NCBI RefSeq assembly: GCF_900108365.1
Contig: NZ_FNWQ01000002.1
Location: 434,001-498,000, forward strand
Direction of reading: 5' to 3'
Length of the DNA: 64,000 nt
Origin: Chryseobacterium culicis
Lineage (GTDB): Bacteria > Bacteroidota > Bacteroidia > Flavobacteriales > Weeksellaceae
Under the pieces are notes generated by a model. It was not told the DNA's origin and ran no database searches. It saw only the letters and a list, made by a program, of their open reading frames with translations. Shown one piece after another: positions 30,099 to 39,334 of the stretch. Position 1 is the stretch's first letter, and each line of letters opens with the position of its first letter. The translations under genes were made by a program, and so were the position numbers.

Positions 30099-32090
30099 AT
30101 GTCAACAAAAAATACAATACTTTCCATTACAATGTCGCTGGGCTGCACATTATTTTCTGCTCAGCATACTACGGTCCGCACCTATAATCTGGACCTGAAA
30201 GAAAACCCAGCTCCTGTTACAATACAGCCAACCATGTACGGGATTTTCTTTGAAGATATCAATTTTGCAGCAGACGGAGGACTATATGCTGAACTGATTA
30301 AAAACCGGAGTTTTGAATTTGATGAACCTTTTACAGGATGGAAACAGCCCAATACAAAAACGCTTTCCCCCAATCTGGATTCCGGGTTTCTGACCATTTA
30401 TACGGATCATTCCAAGAGCAATAAAAATTATGCAAGAATTACCGTTTTAAACAATAAAAATTACCTTCTGGAAAACGAGGGTTTCAGAGGAATTGGTATT
30501 CACGAAGGGGCAAAATATGATTTCAGTTTTGATCTGGAAAATGTCTCCGGAAATATCGCTGCTGTAAACGCACGCCTTGTTGATGAAAGCGGAAAAGAAA
30601 TCGCTTCAGTCTCCACAATCATAAAACAGAAAGGATGGCAGAAATACAATACTGTTTTACAAACCCCGCGAACAGTTGAAAAAGCAAAACTGCAGATTAC
30701 TTTTACAGGAAACGGAATTGTGAATATGGATATGATTTCACTTTTCCCGCAGGACACCTGGAAAAACAGAAAAGGCGGATTACGCAGGGATCTGGTACAA
30801 AAATTAGATGATTTGCAGCCAGGATTTCTGCGGTTTCCGGGAGGATGTATTGTAGAAGGAAGAACATTGGCAGAAAGGTACCAGTGGAAAAAAACAGTGG
30901 GAAATGTAGCAGACCGGGAATATCTCATCAATAAATGGAGTACAGGATTTCCGCACCGTCTTACACCCGATTACGGACAATCTTTTGGGTTAGGATTTTT
31001 TGAATATTTTCAGCTTTCCGAAGATTTGGGCGCAGAGCCTGTTCCTATTCTGAGCTGCGGAATGGCATGTCAGTTCAATACGGCAGAACTCGTCAAAATG
31101 GAAGATCTGGATCCGTATGTTCAGGATGCGCTGGATCTTATAGAATTTGCTAACGGAGATTCCGGAACCACAAAATGGGGGAAGCTTCGTGCTGATATGG
31201 GGCATGCAAAACCTTTTAATTTAAAATTGATCGGGGTAGGGAATGAGCAGTGGGGACCAGATTATATTGAACGTTATAAAGTGTTTGAAAAAGCGATCCA
31301 TGCAAAATATCCCGGCATTAAGATCATCTCAGGAAGCGGACCATCACCTGACGGCGAATTCTTCGAATATGGCTGGAAAGAGCTGAAACAGCTTAACGCA
31401 CAGATTGTTGATGAGCATTACTACAATTCACCCGATTGGTTTATGAGAAATGCCGGAAGATATGATCACTATGACCGTTCCGGGCCAAAAGTTTTTGCGG
31501 GAGAATATGCAGCCCAGTCTGTAGGGGTGGTGAAGCCTGATAATAAAAATAACTGGCTCACAGCACTTTCAGAAGCCGCTTTCATGACCGGGCTTGAAAG
31601 AAATGCAGATGTTGTCCACATGACTTCTTATGCACCGCTTTTTGCCCATGCGGATGGCTGGCAATGGACTCCTGACCTTATCTGGTTTAATAATCTGAAA
31701 TCTTACGCCACTCCTAATTATTATGTTCAGAAGTTATTCTCCAACAATAAAGGAACAGATTTACTTAAAGTTGAAAATGAAGGAAAAGTCCTGTCAGGAC
31801 AGGAAAATTTATATGCTACGGCAGTAAAGGATACAAAGAAAAATGAAATCATTATTAAAATAGTCAATACTGATGCGCAGGCTAAAAAAATCAATATTAA
31901 TCCTATCAACCTCAAAGTAGGCAAAAAGTTGAACCGGATAGATCTTTCTGCACCAGCGCTTTCCAGTGAAAATAATTTCAATACTGAATCTGTGATGCCT
32001 AAAGAAGAGACTTCCTTATTAAAAAATGGGAAAATAACAGCGGAAATTCCCGCTAATTCCTTAGTCGTTTTAAAGCTTGAATTAATTTAA
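30099..32090 (+). CDS. GH51 alpha-L-arabinofuranosidase
   Basis: Releases arabinose from arabinoxylan or arabinan. 663 aa with a signal peptide (ending LFSAQ), so it acts outside the cytoplasm. An N-terminal beta domain (YGIFFEDINFAADGGLYAELIKNRSF, sugar-binding) with an inserted CBM-like sandwich (about 80-215) precedes the TIM barrel (LRFPGGCIVEG). Acid/base Glu383 lies in GVGNEQWG and nucleophile Glu469 in FAGEYAAQ. A C-terminal beta-sandwich completes the usual layout. Last gene of the hydrolase run; an AraR box and araB come next. Confidence 0.95.
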   Translation: MSTKNTILSITMSLGCTLFSAQHTTVRTYNLDLKENPAPVTIQPTMYGIFFEDINFAADGGLYAELIKNRSFEFDEPFTGWKQPNTKTLSPNLDSGFLTIYTDHSKSNKNYARITVLNNKNYLLENEGFRGIGIHEGAKYDFSFDLENVSGNIAAVNARLVDESGKEIASVSTIIKQKGWQKYNTVLQTPRTVEKAKLQITFTGNGIVNMDMISLFPQDTWKNRKGGLRRDLVQKLDDLQPGFLRFPGGCIVEGRTLAERYQWKKTVGNVADREYLINKWSTGFPHRLTPDYGQSFGLGFFEYFQLSEDLGAEPVPILSCGMACQFNTAELVKMEDLDPYVQDALDLIEFANGDSGTTKWGKLRADMGHAKPFNLKLIGVGNEQWGPDYIERYKVFEKAIHAKYPGIKIISGSGPSPDGEFFEYGWKELKQLNAQIVDEHYYNSPDWFMRNAGRYDHYDRSGPKVFAGEYAAQSVGVVKPDNKNNWLTALSEAAFMTGLERNADVVHMTSYAPLFAHADGWQWTPDLIWFNNLKSYATPNYYVQKLFSNNKGTDLLKVENEGKVLSGQENLYATAVKDTKKNEIIIKIVNTDAQAKKININPINLKVGKKLNRIDLSAPALSSENNFNTESVMPKEETSLLKNGKITAEIPANSLVVLKLELI

Positions 32091-32118
32091 TGTATTGAAA
32101 TTAAAACTGTTATAAAAA

Positions 32119-32141
32119 ATAAGTGTATTTTTTACATTTAT
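32119..32141. promoter_or_regulatory. AraR operator before araBDA
   Basis: A 23-bp imperfect palindrome with arms ATAAGTGT (32119-32126) and ACATTTAT (32134-32141) around seven bases. It matches boxes at 42437-42459 (before araR) and 54650-54672 (before transaldolase). It lies just upstream of a TATATTTG -7 box, where a bound repressor would block the -33 region. Assignment to AraR is by inference. Confidence 0.75.
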
Positions 32142-32155
32142 TTGAAATAGAATCT

Positions 32156-32163
32156 TATATTTG
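32156..32163 (+). promoter_or_regulatory. Probable -7 box of the araB promoter
   Basis: TATATTTG fits the Bacteroidota -7 consensus TAnnTTTG and lies about 54 bp before the araB ATG. No convincing -33 TTTG is at the expected distance; the operator occupies that place. Confidence 0.5.
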
Positions 32164-32216
32164 TTTTTATCTCATCAGGAGAAATTAAATCTCATCATCA
32201 AAAACGTTTTACCACC

Positions 32217-33917
32217 ATGAAAAAATACGTTATCGGGCTGGACTATGGTACAGATTCCGTGCGGGCCGTGCTTATCGACACAGAAAACGGTTCCGAAATA
32301 GCTTCTTCAGTCAGTTATTACCAGAGATGGAAAGAAGGCAAATACTGTGATCCTTCTGCCAACAGCTTCAGACAGCATCCTTCAGATCATATTGAAGGGC
32401 TGGAAAAGACTATTTCAGAAGTCGTAAGAGAAAGCGGAATTCCACCTGAGCAGATCGTTAGTATTTGTATTGACACCACAGGCTCCTCACCGCTTCCGGT
32501 AACAAGGGAAGGAAAAGCATTGGCTCTTGTTCCCGGCTTTGAAGAGAATCCCAATGCCATGATGGTTTTATGGAAAGATCATACCGCTATCCGGGAGGCT
32601 GAAGAAATCAATACCCTTGCCAAAACCTGGGGTGGGGAAGATTATACTAAATATGAAGGCGGTATCTACTCATCAGAATGGTTTTGGGCCAAAATACTGC
32701 ACATCAGTAGAGTAGACGAAGCGGTGAAAAATGCTGCTTACACCTGGATGGAGCATTGTGATTTTATGACCTTCCTTTTATCTGATCATCAAAATGTGGC
32801 TGATTTTAAAAGAAGCCGTTGTGCAGCAGGCCATAAAGCAATGTGGCATGAATCATGGGGCGGTCTGCCTTCTGAAGAATTTCTCAACAGGCTTGATCCT
32901 TCGCTGGGAAAACTTAGAGAAAAATTATATAAAGAAACATTTACTTCAGACGAAATAGCAGGACATCTGAACGAAGAATGGGCAGCAAAAACCGGCCTTA
33001 CCACCAATACTGTTATTACAGTAGGCACATTTGATGCCCACTCAGGAGCTGTAGGAGCAAAAGTGGAGGAAAATACGCTGATCAGGATTATGGGAACCTC
33101 AACGTGTGATATCATGGTAGCTTCAGGAGAAACGATCGGAGACACAACCGTAAAAGGAATCTGCGGGCAGGTAGATGGCTCTGTAATTCCCGGATTAATA
33201 GGGCTGGAAGCGGGACAGTCTGCATTTGGAGATGTGCTGGCCTGGTATAAAGATATTCTGATGTGGCCGGTTCATCAGATCATGATGCATTCCGAAAGCA
33301 TTTCGGAAGAGCAGAAGACAAAGCTGGCCGGTGAAATGGAGCATGAACTCATCAGAAAGCTAACTCTTGAAGCCGAAAAAATTCCACATGCTGACACTGT
33401 GCCTGTTGCATTAGACTGGGTGAACGGAAGAAGAACACCAGACGCAGACCAGGAACTTAAAGCAGCCATCAGCCAGCTTTCCCTGGGAACCAAGGCACCC
33501 CATATTTTCAAGGCTTTAGTCAATGCCATCTGTTTCGGAGCTAAAAAAATCGTGGACCGTTTTGAAGATGAAGGTCTGAAAATCAATAAAGTAATTGGAA
33601 TCGGCGGAGTAGCAAGGAAATCACCATTGATCATGCAGACCCTCGCTAATGTTTTGGATATGCCGATTGCTGTTGCAGCCTCAGATCAGACACCCGCTTT
33701 AGGAGCAGCCGTTTATGCAGCCGTATCAGCGGGCATTTATCCTACGGTACAGGAAGCAAGTAGGAAAATGGGCTCCGCGTTTGAAGCAGAATACCATCCG
33801 AAACCTGAAGAAGCAAAAATATACAGAGAGCTGATGCTGCAATACCAGAAGCTCGCTGATTTTGTAGAACACAATACCAAACTGAAAAAGAGCAGGAAGG
33901 AGCTACAGAACTCCTGA
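32217..33917 (+). CDS. araB: Ribulokinase
   Basis: Phosphorylates L-ribulose to L-ribulose 5-phosphate in the cytoplasm. FGGY kinase of 566 aa, the normal AraB length. Motifs are YVIGLDYGTDSVRAVLID (N-terminal phosphate-binding), SICIDTTGSSPLPV, RIMGTSTCDIMVA and IGIGGVARKSPLIMQTLANVLDMPI (C-terminal adenosine site). It is the first gene of araB-araD-araA-mutarotase-symporter, under a predicted AraR operator and -7 box. The leader before the ATG is about 50 nt. Confidence 0.96.
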   Translation: MKKYVIGLDYGTDSVRAVLIDTENGSEIASSVSYYQRWKEGKYCDPSANSFRQHPSDHIEGLEKTISEVVRESGIPPEQIVSICIDTTGSSPLPVTREGKALALVPGFEENPNAMMVLWKDHTAIREAEEINTLAKTWGGEDYTKYEGGIYSSEWFWAKILHISRVDEAVKNAAYTWMEHCDFMTFLLSDHQNVADFKRSRCAAGHKAMWHESWGGLPSEEFLNRLDPSLGKLREKLYKETFTSDEIAGHLNEEWAAKTGLTTNTVITVGTFDAHSGAVGAKVEENTLIRIMGTSTCDIMVASGETIGDTTVKGICGQVDGSVIPGLIGLEAGQSAFGDVLAWYKDILMWPVHQIMMHSESISEEQKTKLAGEMEHELIRKLTLEAEKIPHADTVPVALDWVNGRRTPDADQELKAAISQLSLGTKAPHIFKALVNAICFGAKKIVDRFEDEGLKINKVIGIGGVARKSPLIMQTLANVLDMPIAVAASDQTPALGAAVYAAVSAGIYPTVQEASRKMGSAFEAEYHPKPEEAKIYRELMLQYQKLADFVEHNTKLKKSRKELQNS

Positions 33918-33943
33918 ATATTAACCTTTGAATGATACTCAAA

Positions 33944-34663
33944 ATGAATACCTATAAAGAACTCCAAAGAGAATGTTACGAAGCGAATATGCAGCTGGAT
34001 GCCCTGAAGCTGGTAGTCTATACCTTCGGGAATGTAAGCGCTGTAGACCGCGAAAAGGGGATTTTTGCCATTAAACCAAGCGGTGTTCCGTATGAAATTC
34101 TAAAACCGGAAGATATGGTGATTCTCGACTTTGACGCCAATGTCATTGAAGGCAGGCTCAGACCTTCTTCTGATACTAAAACCCATGCATACCTGTACAA
34201 AAACTGGGAAAATATCGGTGGTATTTCCCATACTCATGCCATTTATTCTGTGGCGTGGGCACAGGCACAGATGGATATTCCTGTTTTCGGGACCACCCAT
34301 GCAGATCATCTCACGTCAGATATTCCCTGTGCTCCCCCCATGCGCGATGAGCTGATTCAGGGAAATTATGAGTACAACACAGGAATACAGATTCTGGAAT
34401 GCTTTACAGAAAAAAAACTCTCTCCGGAAGAAGTGGAAATGGTTCTTATTGGTAATCATGGCCCCTTCACATGGGGAAAAACTGCTGAAAAAGCAGTATA
34501 CAACAGCAAAGTACTGGAAACCATTGCCGAAATGGCATATCTCACAAGACAGATCAATCCGGACGCAGAACGTTTGAAAGAGGCACTCATCAAAAAGCAC
34601 TATGAACGCAAGCACGGTAAGAATGCTTACTACGGACAATCATTCAACACTGAAAATAAATAA
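33944..34663 (+). CDS. araD: L-ribulose-5-phosphate 4-epimerase
   Basis: Converts L-ribulose 5-phosphate to D-xylulose 5-phosphate, where arabinose and xylose breakdown meet. Class II aldolase/epimerase fold; zinc ligands in SHTHAIYSVAWAQAQ and TTHADHL, and the family motif LIGNHGPFTWGK. An in-frame ATG at 33932 (MILKMNTY) is the longer alternative; 33944 gives MNTYKELQREC, the usual AraD start, and is preferred. It lies directly between araB and araA (21-bp gap to araA). Confidence 0.95.
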   Translation: MNTYKELQRECYEANMQLDALKLVVYTFGNVSAVDREKGIFAIKPSGVPYEILKPEDMVILDFDANVIEGRLRPSSDTKTHAYLYKNWENIGGISHTHAIYSVAWAQAQMDIPVFGTTHADHLTSDIPCAPPMRDELIQGNYEYNTGIQILECFTEKKLSPEEVEMVLIGNHGPFTWGKTAEKAVYNSKVLETIAEMAYLTRQINPDAERLKEALIKKHYERKHGKNAYYGQSFNTENK

Positions 34664-34684
34664 CTATTAACGATCAATAAAAAT

Positions 34685-36181
34685 ATGTTAACACCGCTCA
34701 ATACCAAAGAAGTCTGGTTTATCACAGGAAGTCAGCATTTATACGGACCTGAAACACTCGCTCAGGTAGCAGAACACAGCCGGAAAATTGTAGAAGAACT
34801 TGAAAAATCAGTCTTTATTCCGGTAAAAGTCATCATAAAACCAACCGTAACAACCACCGAAGAGATATTTGAAACCATAGCAGCCGCTAATCATGCAGAA
34901 AGCTGCATAGGAGTGATTACCTGGATGCATACCTTCTCACCCGCCAAAATGTGGATCAGAGGATTAAAAATTTTACAAAAACCTCTTCTGCATCTGCATA
35001 CACAGTTCAACAGAGATATCCCATGGTCTACGATGGATATGGATTTTATGAATCTTAATCAGGCTGCTCATGGTGACCGTGAATTTGGATTTATGGTAAG
35101 CAGGCTCCGAAAGAGCAGAAAAGTAGTCGTGGGGCACTGGTCGGAAGAAAGAGTTCAGAAACAGATTGGCGACTGGAGCCGTGTTGCTGCCGGATGGGAT
35201 GACTGGCAGGGAGCAAAATTTGCTCGATTCGGGGATAACATGAGATTTGTAGCCGTTACAGACGGAGATAAAGTGGAAGCTGAAACACAGTTCGGTTTCT
35301 CAGTCAATACCTGGGGAATCGGTGATCTTGTCGGAGTCATTAATTCAACAAGTGAAGGGGAAATAAAAAGCCTGATGGAAGAATATGAATCTTCTTACCA
35401 CATGGCTGCATCACTGTTGGAAGGTGGGGCACAAAGAAATGCTCTGCATACCGCCGCAAAAATTGAGCTAGGACTTGAAAAATTTTTAAAAGACGGAGGA
35501 TTTAAAGGATTCTCCGATACCTTTGAAGATCTTCACGGGCTGGAACAGCTTCCGGGAATTGCCGTGCAGCGCCTGATGCAGAAAGGATACGGATTTGCAG
35601 GAGAAGGAGACTGGAAAACAGCAGCCCTGGTGCGTGCCATGAAAACTATGGGACAGGGACTGGAAGGAGGAAATGCTTTCATGGAAGATTACACCTACCA
35701 TTTAGACCCGTCCAATCCTTCCATTCTGGGTTCTCATATGCTGGAAGTAGACCCTGTTCTGGCGGCCGGAAAACCATCATGTGAGATTCATCCGCTCGGA
35801 ATCGGAGGAAAAGCAGATCCGGTGCGTCTTGTTTTTAACTCCAGAGGAAACATAGATTCTCTCAACGCTGCCCTGATGGACTTTGGAAACCATTTCAGAC
35901 TGCTGATCAACAAAACCAGAGCACTGGAAATTACAGAAGAGCTGCCCAAACTTCCGGTAGCAAGAGTTTTATGGAAACCTCTTCCTGATTTATATACCGC
36001 TGCAGAAGCATGGATACTGGCGGGTGGAGCACATCATACATGTTACAGTGAAAATATTTCAGCAGAACAGCTGGAAGATTTTGCTGATATAGCAGGCATT
36101 GAATCTTTAGTCATTGATGAAGATACCAGAATGCATGATTTTAAAAATACACTTCGTTGGAATGAAATGTATTATCGTTAA
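34685..36181 (+). CDS. araA: L-arabinose isomerase
   Basis: Converts L-arabinose to L-ribulose using manganese. 498 aa, the standard length. Begins with the hallmark [15 protein letters not shown]; also [30 protein letters not shown], the metal/catalytic Glu regions ([14 protein letters not shown] [10 protein letters not shown] and [12 protein letters not shown]) and SHMLEVDP. Cytoplasmic. Co-oriented with araB and araD; followed 27 bp later by an aldose epimerase gene. Confidence 0.97.
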   Translation: MLTPLNTKEVWFITGSQHLYGPETLAQVAEHSRKIVEELEKSVFIPVKVIIKPTVTTTEEIFETIAAANHAESCIGVITWMHTFSPAKMWIRGLKILQKPLLHLHTQFNRDIPWSTMDMDFMNLNQAAHGDREFGFMVSRLRKSRKVVVGHWSEERVQKQIGDWSRVAAGWDDWQGAKFARFGDNMRFVAVTDGDKVEAETQFGFSVNTWGIGDLVGVINSTSEGEIKSLMEEYESSYHMAASLLEGGAQRNALHTAAKIELGLEKFLKDGGFKGFSDTFEDLHGLEQLPGIAVQRLMQKGYGFAGEGDWKTAALVRAMKTMGQGLEGGNAFMEDYTYHLDPSNPSILGSHMLEVDPVLAAGKPSCEIHPLGIGGKADPVRLVFNSRGNIDSLNAALMDFGNHFRLLINKTRALEITEELPKLPVARVLWKPLPDLYTAAEAWILAGGAHHTCYSENISAEQLEDFADIAGIESLVIDEDTRMHDFKNTLRWNEMYYR

Positions 36182-36208
36182 TTAATTTTAAAAAATATGT
36201 AAATAATT

Positions 36209-37366
36209 ATGAAAAAAACAACACATAATGGCATTTTTATTTTATTATTTTTAATTATTTTCGGCTGCGGAAAAGAAAATAACAAACAGGATATTTCAGG
36301 AAAAATGGAGAATGTTCATACTTCAGACTATGGAGTGACGCCAAAAGGCGATTCTATTAAAAAATACACACTGACCAATAAAAACGGGATGAAAGTTGAG
36401 GTCATCAATTTCGGAGGAATTATCATATCTTTAACAGCACCCGACAGAAATGGAAAATATGAGGATGTCGTACTGGGCTTTACCAAACCCGAAGGATACT
36501 TCGAAGGCAATCCCTATTATTTCGGTGCTTTAATCGGAAGATATGGTAACAGAATTGCCAACGCGAAATTCTCGCTGGAAGGAAAAACATATGAAATTGA
36601 TAAAAACGATGGTCCAAACAGCCTTCACGGAGGAAAAGAAGGATTCCATACCAGATTCTGGAATATTGAGGCCGTAAAAGATGCGAAATTTCCCACCCTG
36701 AAATTATCGTATACCAGCAACGACGGGGAAGAGGGATATCCGGGGAAGCTGACAACAACCGTTTTCTATACCCTTACGGACGACAATGCGCTGGAAATTT
36801 CCTACGAAGCAGAAACTGATAAGCCAACAGTGGTGAATCTTACCCAGCATTCTTATTTTAACCTGTCCGGAAATTTTACAAAAACCATTACTGATCATGA
36901 ACTGCTGATCAATGCAGATTATTTTCTTCCGGTGAACGAAACTTTAATTCCTACCGGTGAGCAGAAAGATGTAAAAGGAACTCCGTTTGACTTCACAGCC
37001 GCAAAATCTATCGGAAAAGATATCAATGCAGAAGATGATCAGCTGAAAAAAGGTAAAGGATATGACCATAATTGGATTCTGAATGGAAAAGGTTTCCGTA
37101 GCATCGCCCAGGTCTATCATCCCGCAACAGGAAGATTGATGGAGGTTCTTACAGACGAACCCGGAGTACAGTTTTATTCCGGAAATTTTCTTGACGGAAA
37201 GTTTGATACCAAAACCGGTGGCAAAAATGAATTCAGAACAGGATTCTGCCTGGAAACACAACATTTCCCGGACTCTCCCAATCAGCCGTCTTTCCCTTCT
37301 ACAGAGCTGAAGCCCGGACAGAAATACCATTCTAAAACCATTTATAAATTCTCCGTTAAAAAGTAA
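36209..37366 (+). CDS. galM: Aldose 1-epimerase (mutarotase), lipoprotein
   Basis: Interconverts alpha and beta anomers of aldoses before transport or isomerisation. 385 aa. The N terminus is a lipoprotein signal with lipobox IIFGC (Cys20), so it works in the envelope rather than the cytoplasm. Family motifs are INFGGIIISLTAPDR, ALIGRYGNRIANAKF, GPNSLHGGKEGFHTRFW, NLTQHSYFNLSG (catalytic His) and GFCLETQHFPDSPNQ (catalytic Glu). Four bases separate it from the symporter gene, so it probably supplies the anomer that carrier takes up. Confidence 0.93.
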   Translation: MKKTTHNGIFILLFLIIFGCGKENNKQDISGKMENVHTSDYGVTPKGDSIKKYTLTNKNGMKVEVINFGGIIISLTAPDRNGKYEDVVLGFTKPEGYFEGNPYYFGALIGRYGNRIANAKFSLEGKTYEIDKNDGPNSLHGGKEGFHTRFWNIEAVKDAKFPTLKLSYTSNDGEEGYPGKLTTTVFYTLTDDNALEISYEAETDKPTVVNLTQHSYFNLSGNFTKTITDHELLINADYFLPVNETLIPTGEQKDVKGTPFDFTAAKSIGKDINAEDDQLKKGKGYDHNWILNGKGFRSIAQVYHPATGRLMEVLTDEPGVQFYSGNFLDGKFDTKTGGKNEFRTGFCLETQHFPDSPNQPSFPSTELKPGQKYHSKTIYKFSVKK

Positions 37367-37369
37367 ACT

Positions 37370-39097
37370 ATGGGAAAATTAGCAACTATTGACATTATCA
37401 TATTCCTGATCTATTTTGTAGTGGTAGCTTCTTACGGATTATGGATCTATAAAAAGAAAAAGTCTGAATCTACAGGAAGTAAGGATTATTTCCTTGCTGA
37501 AGGATCATTAACATGGTGGGCTATCGGAGCCAGCTTAATCGCTTCCAATATTTCTGCTGAGCAGTTTATCGGAATGAGCGGTGAAGGCTTCTTTGTAGGA
37601 ATTGCAGTTGCCGCTTACGAATGGATAGCTGCGCTTGCACTGATCATCATTGCAGTCTGGTTTATACCCATCTATCTTAAAAATAAGATTTATACCATGC
37701 CTCAGTTTCTGGAAAGGAGGTATAACAAATCCGTTTCGCTCATCATGGCCGTATTCTGGCTGTTTCTGTATGTTATTGTGAATCTTACTTCCATTCTTTA
37801 CCTTGGAGCATTGGCCATTGATACTTTATTAGGGGGAGAACATCTTCACGGCATTATGATAGCCCTTTTACTTATGGCACTACTGATCGGCCTTGGCGGT
37901 ATGAAAGTGATAGGATATACAGACGTCATTCAGGTAGCAGTCCTTATTATCGGAGGTTTTGCCACGGTGTATATGGCGCTGCAGATTGTAGACCAGAGAA
38001 TCAACGGAGCTGCTGTGGGGAATGCTTTAGCAGGATTTAATACGCTGATCAGTGAAGCTCCTCAGCATTTTAAACTGATTCTTGAAAAACCAGCGGTAAC
38101 CAATACCACTTTGGATATGCCCCAGAACCTTGAGGTACAGAAATATGTAGTGTTGCCGGGTCTCGCTATGTACTTTGCCGGCCAGTGGATTGTGAACCTG
38201 AATTATTGGGGATGCAATCAGTATATTACCCAAAGAGCTTTGGGAGCAGACCTGAAAACAGCAAGAACCGGAATTTTATTTGCCGGTTTTCTGAAGCTGT
38301 TCATGCCTGTTATTGTAATGCTTCCGGGAATTGCTGCGTATGTGCTGTATTCCAAAGGGCATCTGCCGGGCTTCAATGGAGTAAAAGATGGAGCGTATTC
38401 TGCAATATTGGGATTCTTACCGGTAGGTTTAAAGGGGTTGGCCATTGCAGCTTTGACGGCAGCAATAGTAGCCTCGCTGGCAGGAAAAGTGAACAGTATC
38501 TCAACCATTTTTACCCTGGATATCTATAAAAAATATCTGAAGACGGATGCCTCAGAAATTCAGATGGTGAGAACAGGCCGCTGGGTCATTATCATTGCTA
38601 TGATGACTGCGCTGGCGTTTACCTGGACAGATGTTTTAGGAATAGGAGGAGAAGGCGGCTTTACATTTATTCAGAAATATACAGGTTTTATAAGCCCGGG
38701 AGTTTTTGCGATGTTCCTTTTGGGGATGTTCTGGAAAAGAACAACCGGAACTGCTGCATTGGTAGGAGTGATCTTAGGATTTGTCCTTGCTATTTTCTTC
38801 AACAGCTTTGCCGTAGATATTTTTGGAAAAGAAACCTGGTTGTACACCGCATTCACATATGAAAAACAGGAAAATGGAGTGGTGCATACCATTACGGAAA
38901 TTCCTTTCCTGATCAACATGGGATGGTCGTTTTTTATCACGATTATTTCTATGATCCTCATCAGCCTTGCAGGTCCGAAGATAAATCCTAAAGCATTTGC
39001 CATTGATGTTACAATGTTTAAAGTGGACAACAGAACATTGGTTTTAATTGTGATGACATTGCTTTTACTGACCGCCTTATATGTAAGATTCTGGTAA
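37370..39097 (+). CDS. Sodium/sugar symporter (SSS family, SGLT-like)
   Basis: Inner-membrane sodium:solute symporter of 575 aa with about 14 membrane helices. Typical motifs are DYFLAEGSLTWWAIGASLIASNISAEQFIGMSG near the N terminus and WNLNYWGCNQYITQRAL-like sugar region (IVNLNYWGCNQYI). It ends the araBDA operon and most likely imports L-arabinose, although SGLT relatives also carry xylose or galactose. It faces the minus-strand GH5 gene across a bidirectional terminator. Confidence 0.92.
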   Translation: MGKLATIDIIIFLIYFVVVASYGLWIYKKKKSESTGSKDYFLAEGSLTWWAIGASLIASNISAEQFIGMSGEGFFVGIAVAAYEWIAALALIIIAVWFIPIYLKNKIYTMPQFLERRYNKSVSLIMAVFWLFLYVIVNLTSILYLGALAIDTLLGGEHLHGIMIALLLMALLIGLGGMKVIGYTDVIQVAVLIIGGFATVYMALQIVDQRINGAAVGNALAGFNTLISEAPQHFKLILEKPAVTNTTLDMPQNLEVQKYVVLPGLAMYFAGQWIVNLNYWGCNQYITQRALGADLKTARTGILFAGFLKLFMPVIVMLPGIAAYVLYSKGHLPGFNGVKDGAYSAILGFLPVGLKGLAIAALTAAIVASLAGKVNSISTIFTLDIYKKYLKTDASEIQMVRTGRWVIIIAMMTALAFTWTDVLGIGGEGGFTFIQKYTGFISPGVFAMFLLGMFWKRTTGTAALVGVILGFVLAIFFNSFAVDIFGKETWLYTAFTYEKQENGVVHTITEIPFLINMGWSFFITIISMILISLAGPKINPKAFAIDVTMFKVDNRTLVLIVMTLLLLTALYVRFW

Positions 39098-39276
39098 AAG
39101 TGAATGGTCCATACTGATTCGTTTCAATTGTTAATTTTTTAAAATCACCATTGGCTTGCGAAGCAAAGTAACCTTCAACATAAGAGATAAATTTAGACAT
39201 GTCAAAAGTGAATGGTCAATAGTGAATTCGTTTCACTGTCAATTTGTAGAAATTCACCATTGACTTGCGAAGCAAA
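39096..39276. repeat. Two copies of a ~72-bp palindromic intergenic element
   Basis: Copies at about 39096-39167 and 39204-39276 (period 108 bp) both begin AAAAGTGAATGGTC, share TTCGTTTCA, and end CTTGCGAAGCAAA. Copy 2 has inverted ends (GTCAATAGTGAATT against AATTCACCATTGAC), so each copy could fold as a hairpin. No coding potential. The first copy starts in the symporter stop codon region. Confidence 0.75.
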
Positions 39277-39293
39277 ATTGACTTTTCACATAT

Positions 39294-39327
39294 AAAAAAT
39301 AGGATGCTAAAAGGCATCCTATTTTTT
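39294..39327. terminator. Bidirectional terminator between the symporter and GH5 genes
   Basis: AAAAAATAGGATGC at 39294-39307 pairs exactly with GCATCCTATTTTTT at 39314-39327 over a 6-nt loop. The A and T tails give U-runs on both strands, suiting the convergent genes. Confidence 0.92.
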
Positions 39328-39334
39328 ATTGGCA

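Noticed and set aside
39096..39276. CRISPR-like array
   Set aside because: Only two long copies with divergent bodies and no unique spacers of even length; no cas genes.
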